Positions 52,165-60,887 of a DNA stretch of 64,000 bases are shown piece by piece (the first letter of the stretch is position 1; each line of letters begins with the position of its first letter). The notes under the pieces were generated by a model. The model was not told the DNA's origin and searched no databases. It worked only from the letters and a program-made list of their open reading frames with translations. Origin of the DNA: Shewanella algae (GTDB lineage: Bacteria; Pseudomonadota; Gammaproteobacteria; Enterobacterales; Shewanellaceae); contig NZ_CP068230.1 in assembly GCF_009183365.2 (NCBI RefSeq), forward strand, positions 1,331,001-1,395,000, in the 5' to 3' direction. The translations under genes and the position numbers were made by a program.

Positions 52165-52390
52165 TTGCAGTCTGTTCTGAAATAAATACAATGGTTGCAG
52201 TTGATTCGGGTGGAACCAACATATGGGTGTGCCGTGGGACTGACCCCTCCTGCTGTAGACTGCTTGGTTCAACACAGAGTGTTAAGCCCTTATCAATGCC
52301 GACCCAGGTTTTCGAACTAAAACAATGTCGGCCTTAAAACCATCATCCTGATTTTGGTTTACCCCGGCCCAGGTGGCCGGGGTATTTTTA
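52165..52390 (+). ncRNA. Candidate small RNA with promoter and terminator
   Basis: A free-standing transcription unit seems to lie between the LysR and DUF885 terminators: -35 TTGCAG (52165-52170), 16-bp spacer, -10 TACAAT (52187-52192), expected start near 52199, and a strong hairpin TACCCCGGCC / GGCCGGGGTA (52360-52384) followed by TTTTT. The transcript of about 190 bases has no substantial open frame, though a six-codon frame MGVPWD exists. No known RNA family was recognised. Confidence 0.45.
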
Positions 52391-52420
52391 TGCCTGTTTT
52401 CAGAACGGAATCAAGCGTAT

Positions 52421-52444
52421 AAAAAAGCCGCTCACGGGAGCGGC
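52421..52444 (-). terminator. Terminator of the DUF885 gene
   Basis: GCCGCTC / GAGCGGC stem with four-base loop; on the minus strand it runs into TTTTTTATACG. Confidence 0.9.
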
Positions 52445-52457
52445 AGTTGATTCAGTT

Positions 52458-54317
52458 TCAAGCCTGGCTTTGCGCGGCCACCCAGTCTTTTACTTCCTGC
52501 TCAAGTACATCCAGCGGCAAGGGGCCGTTTTGCAATACCAGGGTGTGGAAGGCGCGAATGTCGAAACGCTCACCCAGCGCCTCCTTGGCGTAGGCTCTAA
52601 GCGCAAGTATCTTGTTCATCCCCACCTTGTAAGCGGTTGCCTGCGAGGGCATAACTATGTGCCGCTCAACCATTTTTACTGCGTCAGATTCGGCATTGGG
52701 AGTGTTGTCCATGTAATAGGCTATGGCTTGCTCTCGAGTCCATTTCTTGGCATGGATCCCGGTATCCACCACCAAACGGCAGGAGCGCCATAGCTCCATC
52801 GCCAATCTGCCAAAGTCTGAGTAGGGATCGCTGTAAAGCCCCATCTCCTTGGGGAAGTACTCACTGTAAAGTCCCCAGCCCTCGATATAAGCCGTGTAAG
52901 AGCCGAAGCGACGGAAGCTGGGAAGTCCTTCCAGTTCCTGGGCTATGGCTATCTGCATGTGATGCCCGGGGATCCCTTCATGGTAGGCCAGTGCCTCCAT
53001 CTGGTATTTGGGCATAGCCATTATGTCATAGAGGTTGGCATAGTAAGTTCCCGGACGACTGCCATCGGCCGAGGGCTGGTTGTAGAAAGCCTTGCCAGCA
53101 GACTTCTCCCTGAAGGCTTCCACTTGCTTGACTATCAAAGGCGCTTTGGGCTTTACCTTGAATACTTCATCCAGGCGCGAGTTCATGTTATCGATAAGGG
53201 CGGTGGCCTCTCTCAGATAGGCCCGGCGGCCAGCGTCATTGTCCGGGAAGTAGAAACCTTCATCCTGGCGCATAAACTCGAAGAAGGCTTTGAGATCGCC
53301 CTTGAAGCCAACTTTGTCCATGATGGCGCGCATTTCGCCGTGGATCCTGGCGACCTCGTCCAGTCCTAATTGATGAATGGTATCGGCGCTCATCTCTGTG
53401 GTGGTGGTATTGGCCAGGGCATTGTTATAGAAGGCGCTGCCGCTCGGGAATTTCCAGACTCCATCTCTACTGTCGGCCCGTTTTTCCAGGGTTTCGAGAT
53501 AGGCAATCAGCTTTTGGTAAGCTGGCCTCAATTGTTCTTTGAGGGCGATGGTGGCTTGATCCAGCAGTTTGTCTCGGGTGTCTTCATCCAGCTTGAGTTT
53601 TGCCAACTTGCCCTTGAAGTCGGCCCAGATGGCGCTGTCCGGCTCACTATCAAACGGCGCGCCATGAATAATATTGCGACTGTCTGAAAGTACGTGGGGG
53701 AATACGAACTTGGGGGCGATTATGCCTTCCTCGGCGCGAACCTTGAGGGCGGTGATCAGTTGCTCGAACAGCTCAGGAACCCCGGCTAAACGGCTGATAT
53801 AGGCGCGGGCATCGGCTTCGTCGGCTATCGAGTGTTGGTTTATCAACAATGAAGGCACCAGCGAGTGAATGCCGTACATCTGGTTGACCGGGTAGTTGTA
53901 GTGGCGGAACTTATCATCGCGGATCTGACGTTGCAGCTTGGCGGTCAACAGCTCCAGGCTCAACTTGCTCTGTGAGTCCAACTTTGTCGGATCCAGTAGT
54001 GACAGACGCTCAAGCTGCTGCTTGGCGCGAGCAAGCGCGGCATCATCGGCCGCATCTCCCAGTGAGTCCCATTTGCCGTAATCTGTCTTGATACCTAGAA
54101 AGGTCTGCCGCACCGGGCTGGCGGCGACATCTTCGTTGAAGATGGCTTCAAACAGGGCGTTGGCTTTGGCGGATTCGGCCTTGATGACCTCAGGAGCCAG
54201 GTTTGATGCTTGGTTACTCTGCCCGGAGACGGAGGCTTGGGCGAGAAGGGGATAACTGCTGCTTAAAACGGCGCCAAGGGCCAGCGTCAACAGACTTTTT
54301 CTTATGGTTATAGGCAT
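52458..54317 (-). CDS. Exported DUF885-family metallohydrolase
   Basis: 619 aa with a Sec signal peptide (PITIRKSLLTLALGAVLSSS to about QAS). The DUF885 metal signature HEGIPGHHMQ, an HExxxGHH-type motif, is followed by the ESDAVKMVERHIVMPSQATAYKVG region typical of this family, which resembles M2/M3-type peptidases. A periplasmic peptidase or ester hydrolase is likely; substrate unknown. ATG 54317 has AGGAAG upstream, whereas the longer form would start at a TTG. Confidence 0.87.
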   Translation of the reverse strand: MPITIRKSLLTLALGAVLSSSYPLLAQASVSGQSNQASNLAPEVIKAESAKANALFEAIFNEDVAASPVRQTFLGIKTDYGKWDSLGDAADDAALARAKQQLERLSLLDPTKLDSQSKLSLELLTAKLQRQIRDDKFRHYNYPVNQMYGIHSLVPSLLINQHSIADEADARAYISRLAGVPELFEQLITALKVRAEEGIIAPKFVFPHVLSDSRNIIHGAPFDSEPDSAIWADFKGKLAKLKLDEDTRDKLLDQATIALKEQLRPAYQKLIAYLETLEKRADSRDGVWKFPSGSAFYNNALANTTTTEMSADTIHQLGLDEVARIHGEMRAIMDKVGFKGDLKAFFEFMRQDEGFYFPDNDAGRRAYLREATALIDNMNSRLDEVFKVKPKAPLIVKQVEAFREKSAGKAFYNQPSADGSRPGTYYANLYDIMAMPKYQMEALAYHEGIPGHHMQIAIAQELEGLPSFRRFGSYTAYIEGWGLYSEYFPKEMGLYSDPYSDFGRLAMELWRSCRLVVDTGIHAKKWTREQAIAYYMDNTPNAESDAVKMVERHIVMPSQATAYKVGMNKILALRAYAKEALGERFDIRAFHTLVLQNGPLPLDVLEQEVKDWVAAQSQA

Positions 54318-54452
54318 GGACAACTTCCTTTTTGCTTGGCAATGGCAGGCCGGATGACGATGGCCCGAGTCAGGAAAGACGCACAGAAACCGCGACTGCT
54401 ATGGCTCATTTGTGTCTAAAGAAGTTAATCCTAATGAAATACGGTAACGTAA

Positions 54453-54714
54453 GGAAGGTGTGTACAAGCCCCATGTGTGCTCTGCGTTGGCTTACAGGCT
54501 TGGATGCAAGGCGTGATTCGCAGCGAATGGCAAGCCCTTTGCAAGAGTCACAACACAGCAGACAGGTCTGTAAGACACGCCCTTTGGGGCTTCCACAGCA
54601 ACAGGCTTTCGGCGTTATCCGACTTTGGCAGGCCCCGGCATGCCTTCAGTCAGATGCCTTGAACGCCAATTGCTGTGGAAGCCAGAGTGCCACGAGGGCT
54701 TATATACACCTTCC
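54453..54714 (-). mobile_element. IS5-type MITE, copy 3 (262 bp, inverted)
   Basis: Reverse-complement copy of the elements at 15120 and 39112, with diverged ends (GGAAGGTGTGTACAAG; right end TATACACCTTCC). The flanks GTAA and TTTG do not match, so the target duplication has decayed or the copy arose by recombination. It lies between the divergently placed DUF885 start and the hemW terminator. Confidence 0.85.
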
Positions 54715-54734
54715 TTTGGCGTAAATGTTAGAAA

Positions 54735-54781
54735 ATATTTCCTCTTGCTGCTTTTGCTTTTGCTTTGGCAGCAGCAAGAGG
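54735..54781 (-). terminator. Terminator of the hemW operon
   Basis: CCTCTTGCTGC / GCAGCAAGAGG 11-bp stem with a T/G-rich loop; the minus strand runs into AAATATTTTC, 20 bases past hemW. Confidence 0.7.
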
Positions 54782-54800
54782 AGGCTAATAAGAGATGGAG

Positions 54801-55937
54801 TTAACAAAACTGCGACAGCAGATCGTTGACGAACATATGCCCCTTGTTGGTGAGCTTCCAGTAACCGGGAGTGATCTCCACCAGCCCGCGCTCGGCGGCC
54901 TGCTGCATGCCTTTATCCAGGGTGTTGGCCGCAACGCCGGTGCGCGCTTCAAATTCGCTCCAGGGGATGGGGCTCATCAGTCGCAGCCTGTTCATCAGGT
55001 ACTCCAGCGCCCTGTCTTCTGGCAGTACATAGCTCTCCTCAAACAGATAATCCTCTGTGGCCAAGTATCCCTTTGGATGTTTTATCTTTACCGTGCGTAC
55101 TATGCGGTCCTGCTCCGGTAGCGTCAGCTTACCGTGGGCGCCGCACCCAATCCCCAGATAATCACCGAACTCCCAATAGTTGAGGTTATGGCGGCACTGA
55201 AAACCGGGTTTGGCGTAGGCGGATATTTCATACTGCTGGTAGCCAAGGGCCGCAAGTCTTTGCTGGCCCTGTTCATAGATGTGCCAAAGCGCTTCATCGT
55301 CCGGCAGTTGCGGCGGGCGTGAATGAAACAGGGTATTGGGCTCTATGGTGAGCTGATACCAGGACAGGTGCGGAGGATTGAGCGCCGCCGCCGTGTCGAT
55401 ATCGGCCATGGCCTCTTCAAAGCTCTGGTTCGGCAGACCGTGCATCAGATCCAGGTTAAAGCTCTGGTATCCGGCTGCAGCAACGCCTTTGGCGGCGTTG
55501 ACTGCTTCATCCTTGCCGTGAATTCGCCCCAGCAGGTTGAGCTTGTCTTTGGCAAAGCTCTGCACACCGATGGAGAGGCGAGTGACACCTGCGGCGCGGT
55601 AAGCGCTGAAGTCATCATGTTCCAGGGTGCCTGGGTTGGCCTCCATGGTGATCTCTATGTCATCGGCAAAGGGAATGCGCCGGTTCACGCAATGCAGCAG
55701 CCTGCCTATCTGGGCAGCATCGAACAGGGAGGGGGTGCCACCACCGATAAAGATGCTGTGCAGTTGCCGGCCTTGAACATAGTGCAGGTCGGCGTCGAGA
55801 TCGCCAAGCAGGGCATCGACATACTCCTGCTGTGGCAGCTCACCCTGTTTTCCGTGAGAGTTGAAATCACAGTAAGGGCATTTCTGCACACACCAGGGAA
55901 TATGAATATAGAGACTCAGCGGTGGCAGCGTCAGCAT
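54801..55937 (-). CDS. hemW: Radical-SAM haem chaperone HemW
   Basis: 378 aa. Radical-SAM cluster CxxxCxxC in IPWCVQKCPYCDFNSHG, SAM-binding IFIGGGTPSLF, LSIGVQSF, and the HNLNYW motif (haem-related in HemW) in CRHNLNYWEFGDYLGIG. HemW was long annotated as an oxygen-independent coproporphyrinogen oxidase-like protein but acts in haem delivery. The gene start shares one base with the rdgB stop; last gene of the operon. Confidence 0.93.
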   Translation of the reverse strand: MLTLPPLSLYIHIPWCVQKCPYCDFNSHGKQGELPQQEYVDALLGDLDADLHYVQGRQLHSIFIGGGTPSLFDAAQIGRLLHCVNRRIPFADDIEITMEANPGTLEHDDFSAYRAAGVTRLSIGVQSFAKDKLNLLGRIHGKDEAVNAAKGVAAAGYQSFNLDLMHGLPNQSFEEAMADIDTAAALNPPHLSWYQLTIEPNTLFHSRPPQLPDDEALWHIYEQGQQRLAALGYQQYEISAYAKPGFQCRHNLNYWEFGDYLGIGCGAHGKLTLPEQDRIVRTVKIKHPKGYLATEDYLFEESYVLPEDRALEYLMNRLRLMSPIPWSEFEARTGVAANTLDKGMQQAAERGLVEITPGYWKLTNKGHMFVNDLLSQFC

Positions 55938-56539
55938 CAGCCGAGGATCCCCTGTTGTTTGAAGGCTTCAAGCAGCAATTTCAGCGCCTTGCCTCTGTGG
56001 CTGAGATGGTTCTTTTCATCACTGCTGAGCTCGGCGGCAGTTTGCTGGTAACCACAGGGAATGAATACGGGATCATAACCATGGCCATTGTCGCCCTTGG
56101 GTTCAAAACCTATTTCCCCTTCCCAGGCGGCCTGGCAGATGATGGGAGTCGGATCCTTGGCATGACGCATATACACAAGTACGCACTGGAAACGGGCAGT
56201 ACGGGGGGCTGGCGTTGCCTCTATGGCGCCAAGCAGCTTGTTGTAGTTGCCTTCGGCCGTGGCGTTGGCGCCACTGTAACGGGCGGAGTAGATGCCGGGA
56301 GCGCCGTCCAGAGCATCAACTTCGAGGCCTGAGTCATCGGCAATAGCGGGCAGGCCGGTGATTTCGGCGGCATGGCGCGCCTTGATAATGGCATTTTCAA
56401 CAAAAGTGGTGCCGGTTTCCGCCACTTCAGGCACATCGAATTGGTTTTGTGGCAACACCTCAATATTGAAGGCGTTGAACATCTCGGCGAATTCTTTGAG
56501 TTTTCCCTTGTTGCCACTGGCAAGCACTATCTGTTTCAT
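55937..56539 (-). CDS. rdgB: XTP/dITP diphosphatase (RdgB/HAM1)
   Basis: 200 aa. The HAM1 signature SGNKGKLKEFAEMF at the N-terminus, the catalytic acidic cluster IADDSGLEVDALDGAPGIYS, and C-terminal SHRGKALKLL. It removes non-canonical purine nucleoside triphosphates such as ITP and XTP from the pool. Overlaps hemW by one base. Confidence 0.96.
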   Translation of the reverse strand: MKQIVLASGNKGKLKEFAEMFNAFNIEVLPQNQFDVPEVAETGTTFVENAIIKARHAAEITGLPAIADDSGLEVDALDGAPGIYSARYSGANATAEGNYNKLLGAIEATPAPRTARFQCVLVYMRHAKDPTPIICQAAWEGEIGFEPKGDNGHGYDPVFIPCGYQQTAAELSSDEKNHLSHRGKALKLLLEAFKQQGILG

Positions 56540-56750
56540 CTTGGATTTTCCTTATTTCGCAATGCCGACAATAGTACCATTTTGCAAAAGAGTTTACTCA
56601 CTCAGCAACAATGAAAAGGTGCGAAAACAAGTAGAGCCGTGGAAGGTTTATCGGTAGCAATCGACATTGGTCTAGGCCAATCTGGTGTGAGCCTGAATGG
56701 CCGAAGTCGCTTCTTTAAGCCCGCGGTCAATAGCCACTCGGGGCGGCCAT

Positions 56751-56776
56751 AAAAAAACGCCGCTTATTCGGCGGCG
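56751..56776 (-). terminator. Terminator of the yggS-proC-yggT-yggU-DUF4426 group
   Basis: CGCCGC / GCGGCG stem, seven-base loop; minus strand runs into TTTTTTT, 23 bases past the DUF4426 gene. It separates that group from rdgB-hemW. Confidence 0.88.
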
Positions 56777-56798
56777 CTCTATTGACGGAATGTACAGC

Positions 56799-57233
56799 TC
56801 AATCGACGTAGAATTTCTGTTTGAAGGCCAGAGTGGTGTTGAGCTCGTTACCGTGTTTTATCAGGATTTGAAAGTTGATCTCCTGATCGTCGCGATAGGG
56901 CACCTCGGCAATATAGTAGATGGCATCACCCTCGCGAATTTCGCGGAATTTCAACTGTATTCTGGCATCGATAAGATTGTTGGCCAGGCCGGATATCTCG
57001 ACCGGTACTGCCGGATTGCCCTCTTCGCTGGTATCCAGTACGGCGATATTGATGATACCCGTGTAACGGCTGCGTTCTATGCCATAGTTCTTGGCGATGG
57101 ATGGCGTCAAAAAGGTGCTGCCCAGCGCCATATAGTGGATATCGAACTGGCCGACGGTCTGCTTCTGTTCGGCCTGGGCGACACCGGCCAGAGAGCCGAG
57201 ACACAAAAGCAGGGTCAAAAATTTGCGCAACAT
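56799..57233 (-). CDS. DUF4426 exported protein
   Basis: 144 aa with a signal peptide (MLRKFLTLLLCLGSLAGVAQA). The mature part begins EQKQTVGQFDIHYMALGSTF and ends KQKFYVD, the DUF4426 pattern. Function unknown; conserved in this neighbourhood (yggU-yggT-proC) in Shewanella and Vibrio. Confidence 0.88.
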   Translation of the reverse strand: MLRKFLTLLLCLGSLAGVAQAEQKQTVGQFDIHYMALGSTFLTPSIAKNYGIERSRYTGIINIAVLDTSEEGNPAVPVEISGLANNLIDARIQLKFREIREGDAIYYIAEVPYRDDQEINFQILIKHGNELNTTLAFKQKFYVD

Positions 57234-57295
57234 AATGCTTTACCTGAGGTTAAGTGTGTTGAATTGATTATAGTCCCTTGTCTGCTGCCATGGCA

Positions 57296-57583
57296 TCAGA
57301 GCAAGGCCTCGATTTCTGCGGGCAGTATCTTGGGCGACTCAATACGCACCTGCTTGTGGCGGCCCAGCTCTCCCTTGACTATGGCTATCTGCCCCTTGGG
57401 CACCTTGAAGGCTTTGGACAGATACTTGGTCAGGTGGGCGTTGGCCTTGCCGTCCACAGGTGGCGCGGTAATGGCCACCTTGAACTCTTCACCATGCAGG
57501 CCAACCAGTTGATCCCGGCTGGCCTTGGGCTGGATATAGAGATTGAGCAGCAGATCCTGCTGCTCCCAGCTAACAGCTTTCAT
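57296..57583 (-). CDS. yggU: YggU/DUF167 family protein
   Basis: 95 aa. DUF167 pattern: LLLNLYIQPKASRDQLVGLH, VAITAPPVDGKANAHLTKYL and QIAIVKGELGRHKQVRI. Function unknown. The start overlaps the yggT stop by one base. Confidence 0.95.
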   Translation of the reverse strand: MKAVSWEQQDLLLNLYIQPKASRDQLVGLHGEEFKVAITAPPVDGKANAHLTKYLSKAFKVPKGQIAIVKGELGRHKQVRIESPKILPAEIEALL

Positions 57584-58134
57584 CAGGCGATGGCCCAGAA
57601 AGGAATCGTCTTGGCCAACAGTATGTTGACGAAATTCATCAATACCATCAGCACCAGCAGCGACAAGTCCAGCCCGCCCATGGGGGGCAGAAAGCGGCGA
57701 ATGGGCGCCAGCAATGGCTCGGTCAACTGCATCATCACATATTCAATCGGATTGCGCCCCTGGCTAACCCAACTGAGGATGGCGCGGATGATCAGGATCC
57801 AGAACAGCAATACCCCAGCCTTTTTAAACAAGGACACCAGGGCAAACATCAAGGTGGCAACCAGGTTGAACTCCTGGCCCGCCATCAGGGTCAGCAAGAG
57901 TATTTTGACCACCACCACCAGCAGTGCCAGCACCACAGAGGCGGTATCCAGACTGCCTATGGAGGGCAGTATCCGCCGCATGGGCGCCACAATAGGATGG
58001 GTGGCCTTGACGATAAACTGGCTGAAGGGGTTATAAAAATCTGCCCGCACCAACTGCAGCCAGATCCTTAGTATGACTACCATAAAATAGAGGTCGAATA
58101 CGACTGTAATCAGGTAAATCAATGCGTCATTCAT
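57583..58134 (-). CDS. yggT: YggT-family membrane protein
   Basis: 183 aa, two copies of the YGGT domain, each with two membrane helices (LRIWLQLVRADFYNPFSQFI with HPIVAPMRRILPS, and LIIRAILSWVSQGRNPIEYV with LTEPLLAPIRRFLP). YggT is linked to osmotic or turgor responses and, in other bacteria, to division-site proteins. 23 bp after proC. Confidence 0.93.
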   Translation of the reverse strand: MNDALIYLITVVFDLYFMVVILRIWLQLVRADFYNPFSQFIVKATHPIVAPMRRILPSIGSLDTASVVLALLVVVVKILLLTLMAGQEFNLVATLMFALVSLFKKAGVLLFWILIIRAILSWVSQGRNPIEYVMMQLTEPLLAPIRRFLPPMGGLDLSLLVLMVLMNFVNILLAKTIPFWAIA

Positions 58135-58157
58135 GAAAAGTTTCGCCCTTGGGTCGT

Positions 58158-58976
58158 TTAGAATTCTTTGGCCATGGCTTCAGCCCTGGCAATACAGTTG
58201 TTCATTGCTTGCTTGATCAGTCCCTTGAGATCACTTCGCTGGAAGGTTTCCACCGCCTCATGGGTGGTACCGCCCTTGGAGGTGACATTCTGCCGCAGTT
58301 GGCCGGCGCTCAGCTGAGGATTTTGAATCACCATCTGTGAGGCCCCCAGAGCCGCCTGCTGCACCAGTAACCTGGCCTTGGATTCATCCAGCCCCAGCTC
58401 TTTGGCCGCATCCATCATGCCTTCCATAAACAGGAAAAAATAGGCCGGAGAGCTGCCTGCCAAGGCGATCACCAAATTGAGATCCGCTTCTTTGTCTACC
58501 CACAGGGTCTCGCCGCCACTGGCCATAATCTGCTGACAAAGATCTTTATCCGCCTGCTCAACCCCACTTGCGGCATAAAGGCCTGTCATGCCATAGCCAA
58601 GTTGGGTTGGGGTGTTGGGCATGGTGCGGATAAGCTTAATCTGCTGGCCGAAATAGTCATTGTATCTGGCGGCCGGGATCCCTGCCGCTATGGTAATAAA
58701 CAGCTTGTCGGCCAGCGGCAGTGTTGCCAGTTGCTCACACACCTGCTGCATCAGTTGCGGTTTGACCGACAGCATTATGATATCGGCCCAGTCACAGGCG
58801 GCTTGGTTGTCTGTGGTGGTGAGGATGCCGAAATCGCGCTTGAGGGCATCGAGTTTACCTGTGCTTGGGTTACTGGCCTGGATCAATTCAGCCGGATAAC
58901 CGCTGCCCACCAGCCCGCTGATGATACTGCGGCTCATATTGCCGGCGCCGATAAAACAGATTTTCTTTTGAGCCAT
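58158..58976 (-). CDS. proC: Pyrroline-5-carboxylate reductase
   Basis: 272-aa last enzyme of proline synthesis. NAD(P)-binding KKICFIGAGNMSRSIISGLV, then RTMPNTPTQLGYGMTGLYA and LAGSSPAYFFLFMEGMMDAA with the C-terminal TSKGGTTHEAVETF signature. ATG 58976 has GGGG six bases upstream; a longer open frame from 59084 lacks support. Confidence 0.96.
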   Translation of the reverse strand: MAQKKICFIGAGNMSRSIISGLVGSGYPAELIQASNPSTGKLDALKRDFGILTTTDNQAACDWADIIMLSVKPQLMQQVCEQLATLPLADKLFITIAAGIPAARYNDYFGQQIKLIRTMPNTPTQLGYGMTGLYAASGVEQADKDLCQQIMASGGETLWVDKEADLNLVIALAGSSPAYFFLFMEGMMDAAKELGLDESKARLLVQQAALGASQMVIQNPQLSAGQLRQNVTSKGGTTHEAVETFQRSDLKGLIKQAMNNCIARAEAMAKEF

Positions 58977-59108
58977 GCTGTCCCCTGTCACTTGTGATTG
59001 GAGTGTATCCCGCATCGGGTTTGACCGTGCGGGAGATATTAGTATTTGGGCCAATACTATCAAAAACAAGGTCTCAGCGGCCAATCTCAGATCTTATTGG
59101 CTGGTTTA

Positions 59109-59804
59109 TCAGCCGTAGTTCCGCTCGCCGAAAATAGCGCTGCCGACTCTGACCATGGTAGAGCCTTTGGCGATGGCGAGCTCAAGATCCTGACTCATAC
59201 CCATGGACAGGGTATCCACCTGTGGAAACTTGAGCTTCAGTTCGGCAAATAGTTGCTGCATGTGCGACAGCTCCGCCTCAAGCCTTGGGCCTTCACCGGC
59301 ACTGGGAATTGTCATCAGTCCCCTGAGTCTGAGGTTGGGCAATGAGTCCACCAGGCTTGCCAGTTCAAACATTTCGCTCTGTGTTGCTATTCCTGCTTTG
59401 GAACTCTCACCCGAAACATTGATTTGGATACAGATTTCCAGTGGTGGCATGCCTTCTGGGCGCTGCTCCGACAGGCGGCGGGCGATCTTTTCCCGCTCCA
59501 GGGTGTGCATCCAATGGAAGTGCTCGGCGACAATTCTTGATTTATTGGATTGCAGCGGGCCGATAAAGTGCCATTCTATATCGGGGCAACGCTGCGTCAA
59601 TTCCATGGCTTTCTGTTGCCCCTCCTGGACATAGTTTTCGCCAAAGCAACGTTGCCCGGCGGCATAAGCTTGTTCAATGTCGGCGATCGGCTTGGTCTTG
59701 CTGACAGCCAGCAGCTTGATCTCGCTTGCATTTCGGGACGAAATTTGCGCCGCTTGAGCTATCCTGCGCTGGGCTAGCGCCAGTCTGTCTGCTATTGTTG
59801 TCAT
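59109..59804 (-). CDS. yggS: PLP homeostasis protein (YggS/YBL036c)
   Basis: 231-aa alanine-racemase-fold protein carrying PLP on the Lys of LLAVSKTKP. Other marks: CFGENYVQEGQ, WHFIGPLQSNKSR, INVSGESSKAGI and LSMGMSQDLELAIAKGSTMV. It buffers pyridoxal phosphate. ATG 59804 (MTTIADRL) is used. It diverges from pilT with only 36 bp between the start codons. Confidence 0.95.
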   Translation of the reverse strand: MTTIADRLALAQRRIAQAAQISSRNASEIKLLAVSKTKPIADIEQAYAAGQRCFGENYVQEGQQKAMELTQRCPDIEWHFIGPLQSNKSRIVAEHFHWMHTLEREKIARRLSEQRPEGMPPLEICIQINVSGESSKAGIATQSEMFELASLVDSLPNLRLRGLMTIPSAGEGPRLEAELSHMQQLFAELKLKFPQVDTLSMGMSQDLELAIAKGSTMVRVGSAIFGERNYG

Positions 59805-59840
59805 GATGTAAACTTTTTGGTTGAACGGATATCCCAAACT

Positions 59841-60878
59841 ATGGAAATCACTGAATTATTGGCCTTTAGTGTAAAGCATAACGCTTCGGATCTGCACCTG
59901 TCGGCCGGTGTGCCTCCCATGATACGCGTCGACGGCGAGGTCAGAAAGATTAATGTCCCTGCGCTTGATCACCAAGGGGTTCACAGACTTGTCTACGACA
60001 TAATGAATGACAAGCAGCGTAAGGATTATGAAGAGTTTCTGGAAATCGACTTTTCCTTTGAAGTTCCCAATCTGGCGCGTTTTCGTGTCAATGCCTTCAA
60101 TCAGTCCCGCGGCGCCGCCGCGGTTTTTCGTACAATTCCCAGCGACATTTTGACTTTGGAACAACTGGGCGCGCCGGAAATCTTCAAGAAAATCGCTTCA
60201 TATCCTCGCGGCCTGGTGTTGGTAACCGGCCCCACAGGTTCGGGTAAGAGTACTACCCTGGCGGCGATGATAGATTACGTCAATGAGAACCGCCACGATC
60301 ATATTCTCACCATTGAAGACCCTATTGAATTCGTGCACCAAAACAAGCAATGCCTTATCAACCAGCGGGAAGTGCACCGCCATACCCACAGCTTTAACGC
60401 CGCCCTCAGAAGCGCCCTGCGTGAAGATCCGGATGTCATCCTGGTCGGTGAGATGCGGGATTTGGAAACCATACGCCTGGCGATGACCGCGGCAGAAACC
60501 GGCCACCTGGTGTTCGGTACCTTGCACACCACCTCGGCGGCCAAGACCATTGACCGTGTGGTTGACGTATTTCCCGCAGGCGAGAAAGACATGGTGCGTA
60601 CCATGTTGTCTGAGTCGTTGCAGGCGGTTATCTCCCAGACTCTGATCAAGAAAGTTGGCGGCGGCCGGGTGGCGGCCCATGAGATCATGATGGGAACCCC
60701 GGCTATCCGAAACCTTATCCGTGAGGACAAGGTGGCACAGATGTATTCTGCTATTCAAACCGGTATGGCCCATGGCATGCAAACCTTGGAGCAGAGCCTG
60801 CAGAACCTGGTGAATCGCGGCTTGATCAGTCGGGAAGATGCCATGGCCAAGAGCTCCAACAAACAAGCGAATTTCTAA
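59841..60878 (+). CDS. pilT: Type IV pilus retraction ATPase PilT
   Basis: 345-aa hexameric retraction motor. N-terminal PAS-like domain (DLHLSAGVPPMIRVDGEVRK), Walker A LVTGPTGSGKSTTLAAMIDY, Asp box ILTIEDPIEFVH, Walker B DPDVILVGEMRDLET, His box AETGHLVFGTLHTTSAAKTI, and the PilT-specific AIRNLIRE. It drives twitching motility and DNA uptake. ATG 59841 starts MEITELLAF as in other PilT proteins; pilU follows nine bases later. Confidence 0.97.
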   Translation: MEITELLAFSVKHNASDLHLSAGVPPMIRVDGEVRKINVPALDHQGVHRLVYDIMNDKQRKDYEEFLEIDFSFEVPNLARFRVNAFNQSRGAAAVFRTIPSDILTLEQLGAPEIFKKIASYPRGLVLVTGPTGSGKSTTLAAMIDYVNENRHDHILTIEDPIEFVHQNKQCLINQREVHRHTHSFNAALRSALREDPDVILVGEMRDLETIRLAMTAAETGHLVFGTLHTTSAAKTIDRVVDVFPAGEKDMVRTMLSESLQAVISQTLIKKVGGGRVAAHEIMMGTPAIRNLIREDKVAQMYSAIQTGMAHGMQTLEQSLQNLVNRGLISREDAMAKSSNKQANF

Positions 60879-60887
60879 GGAGTCCCC

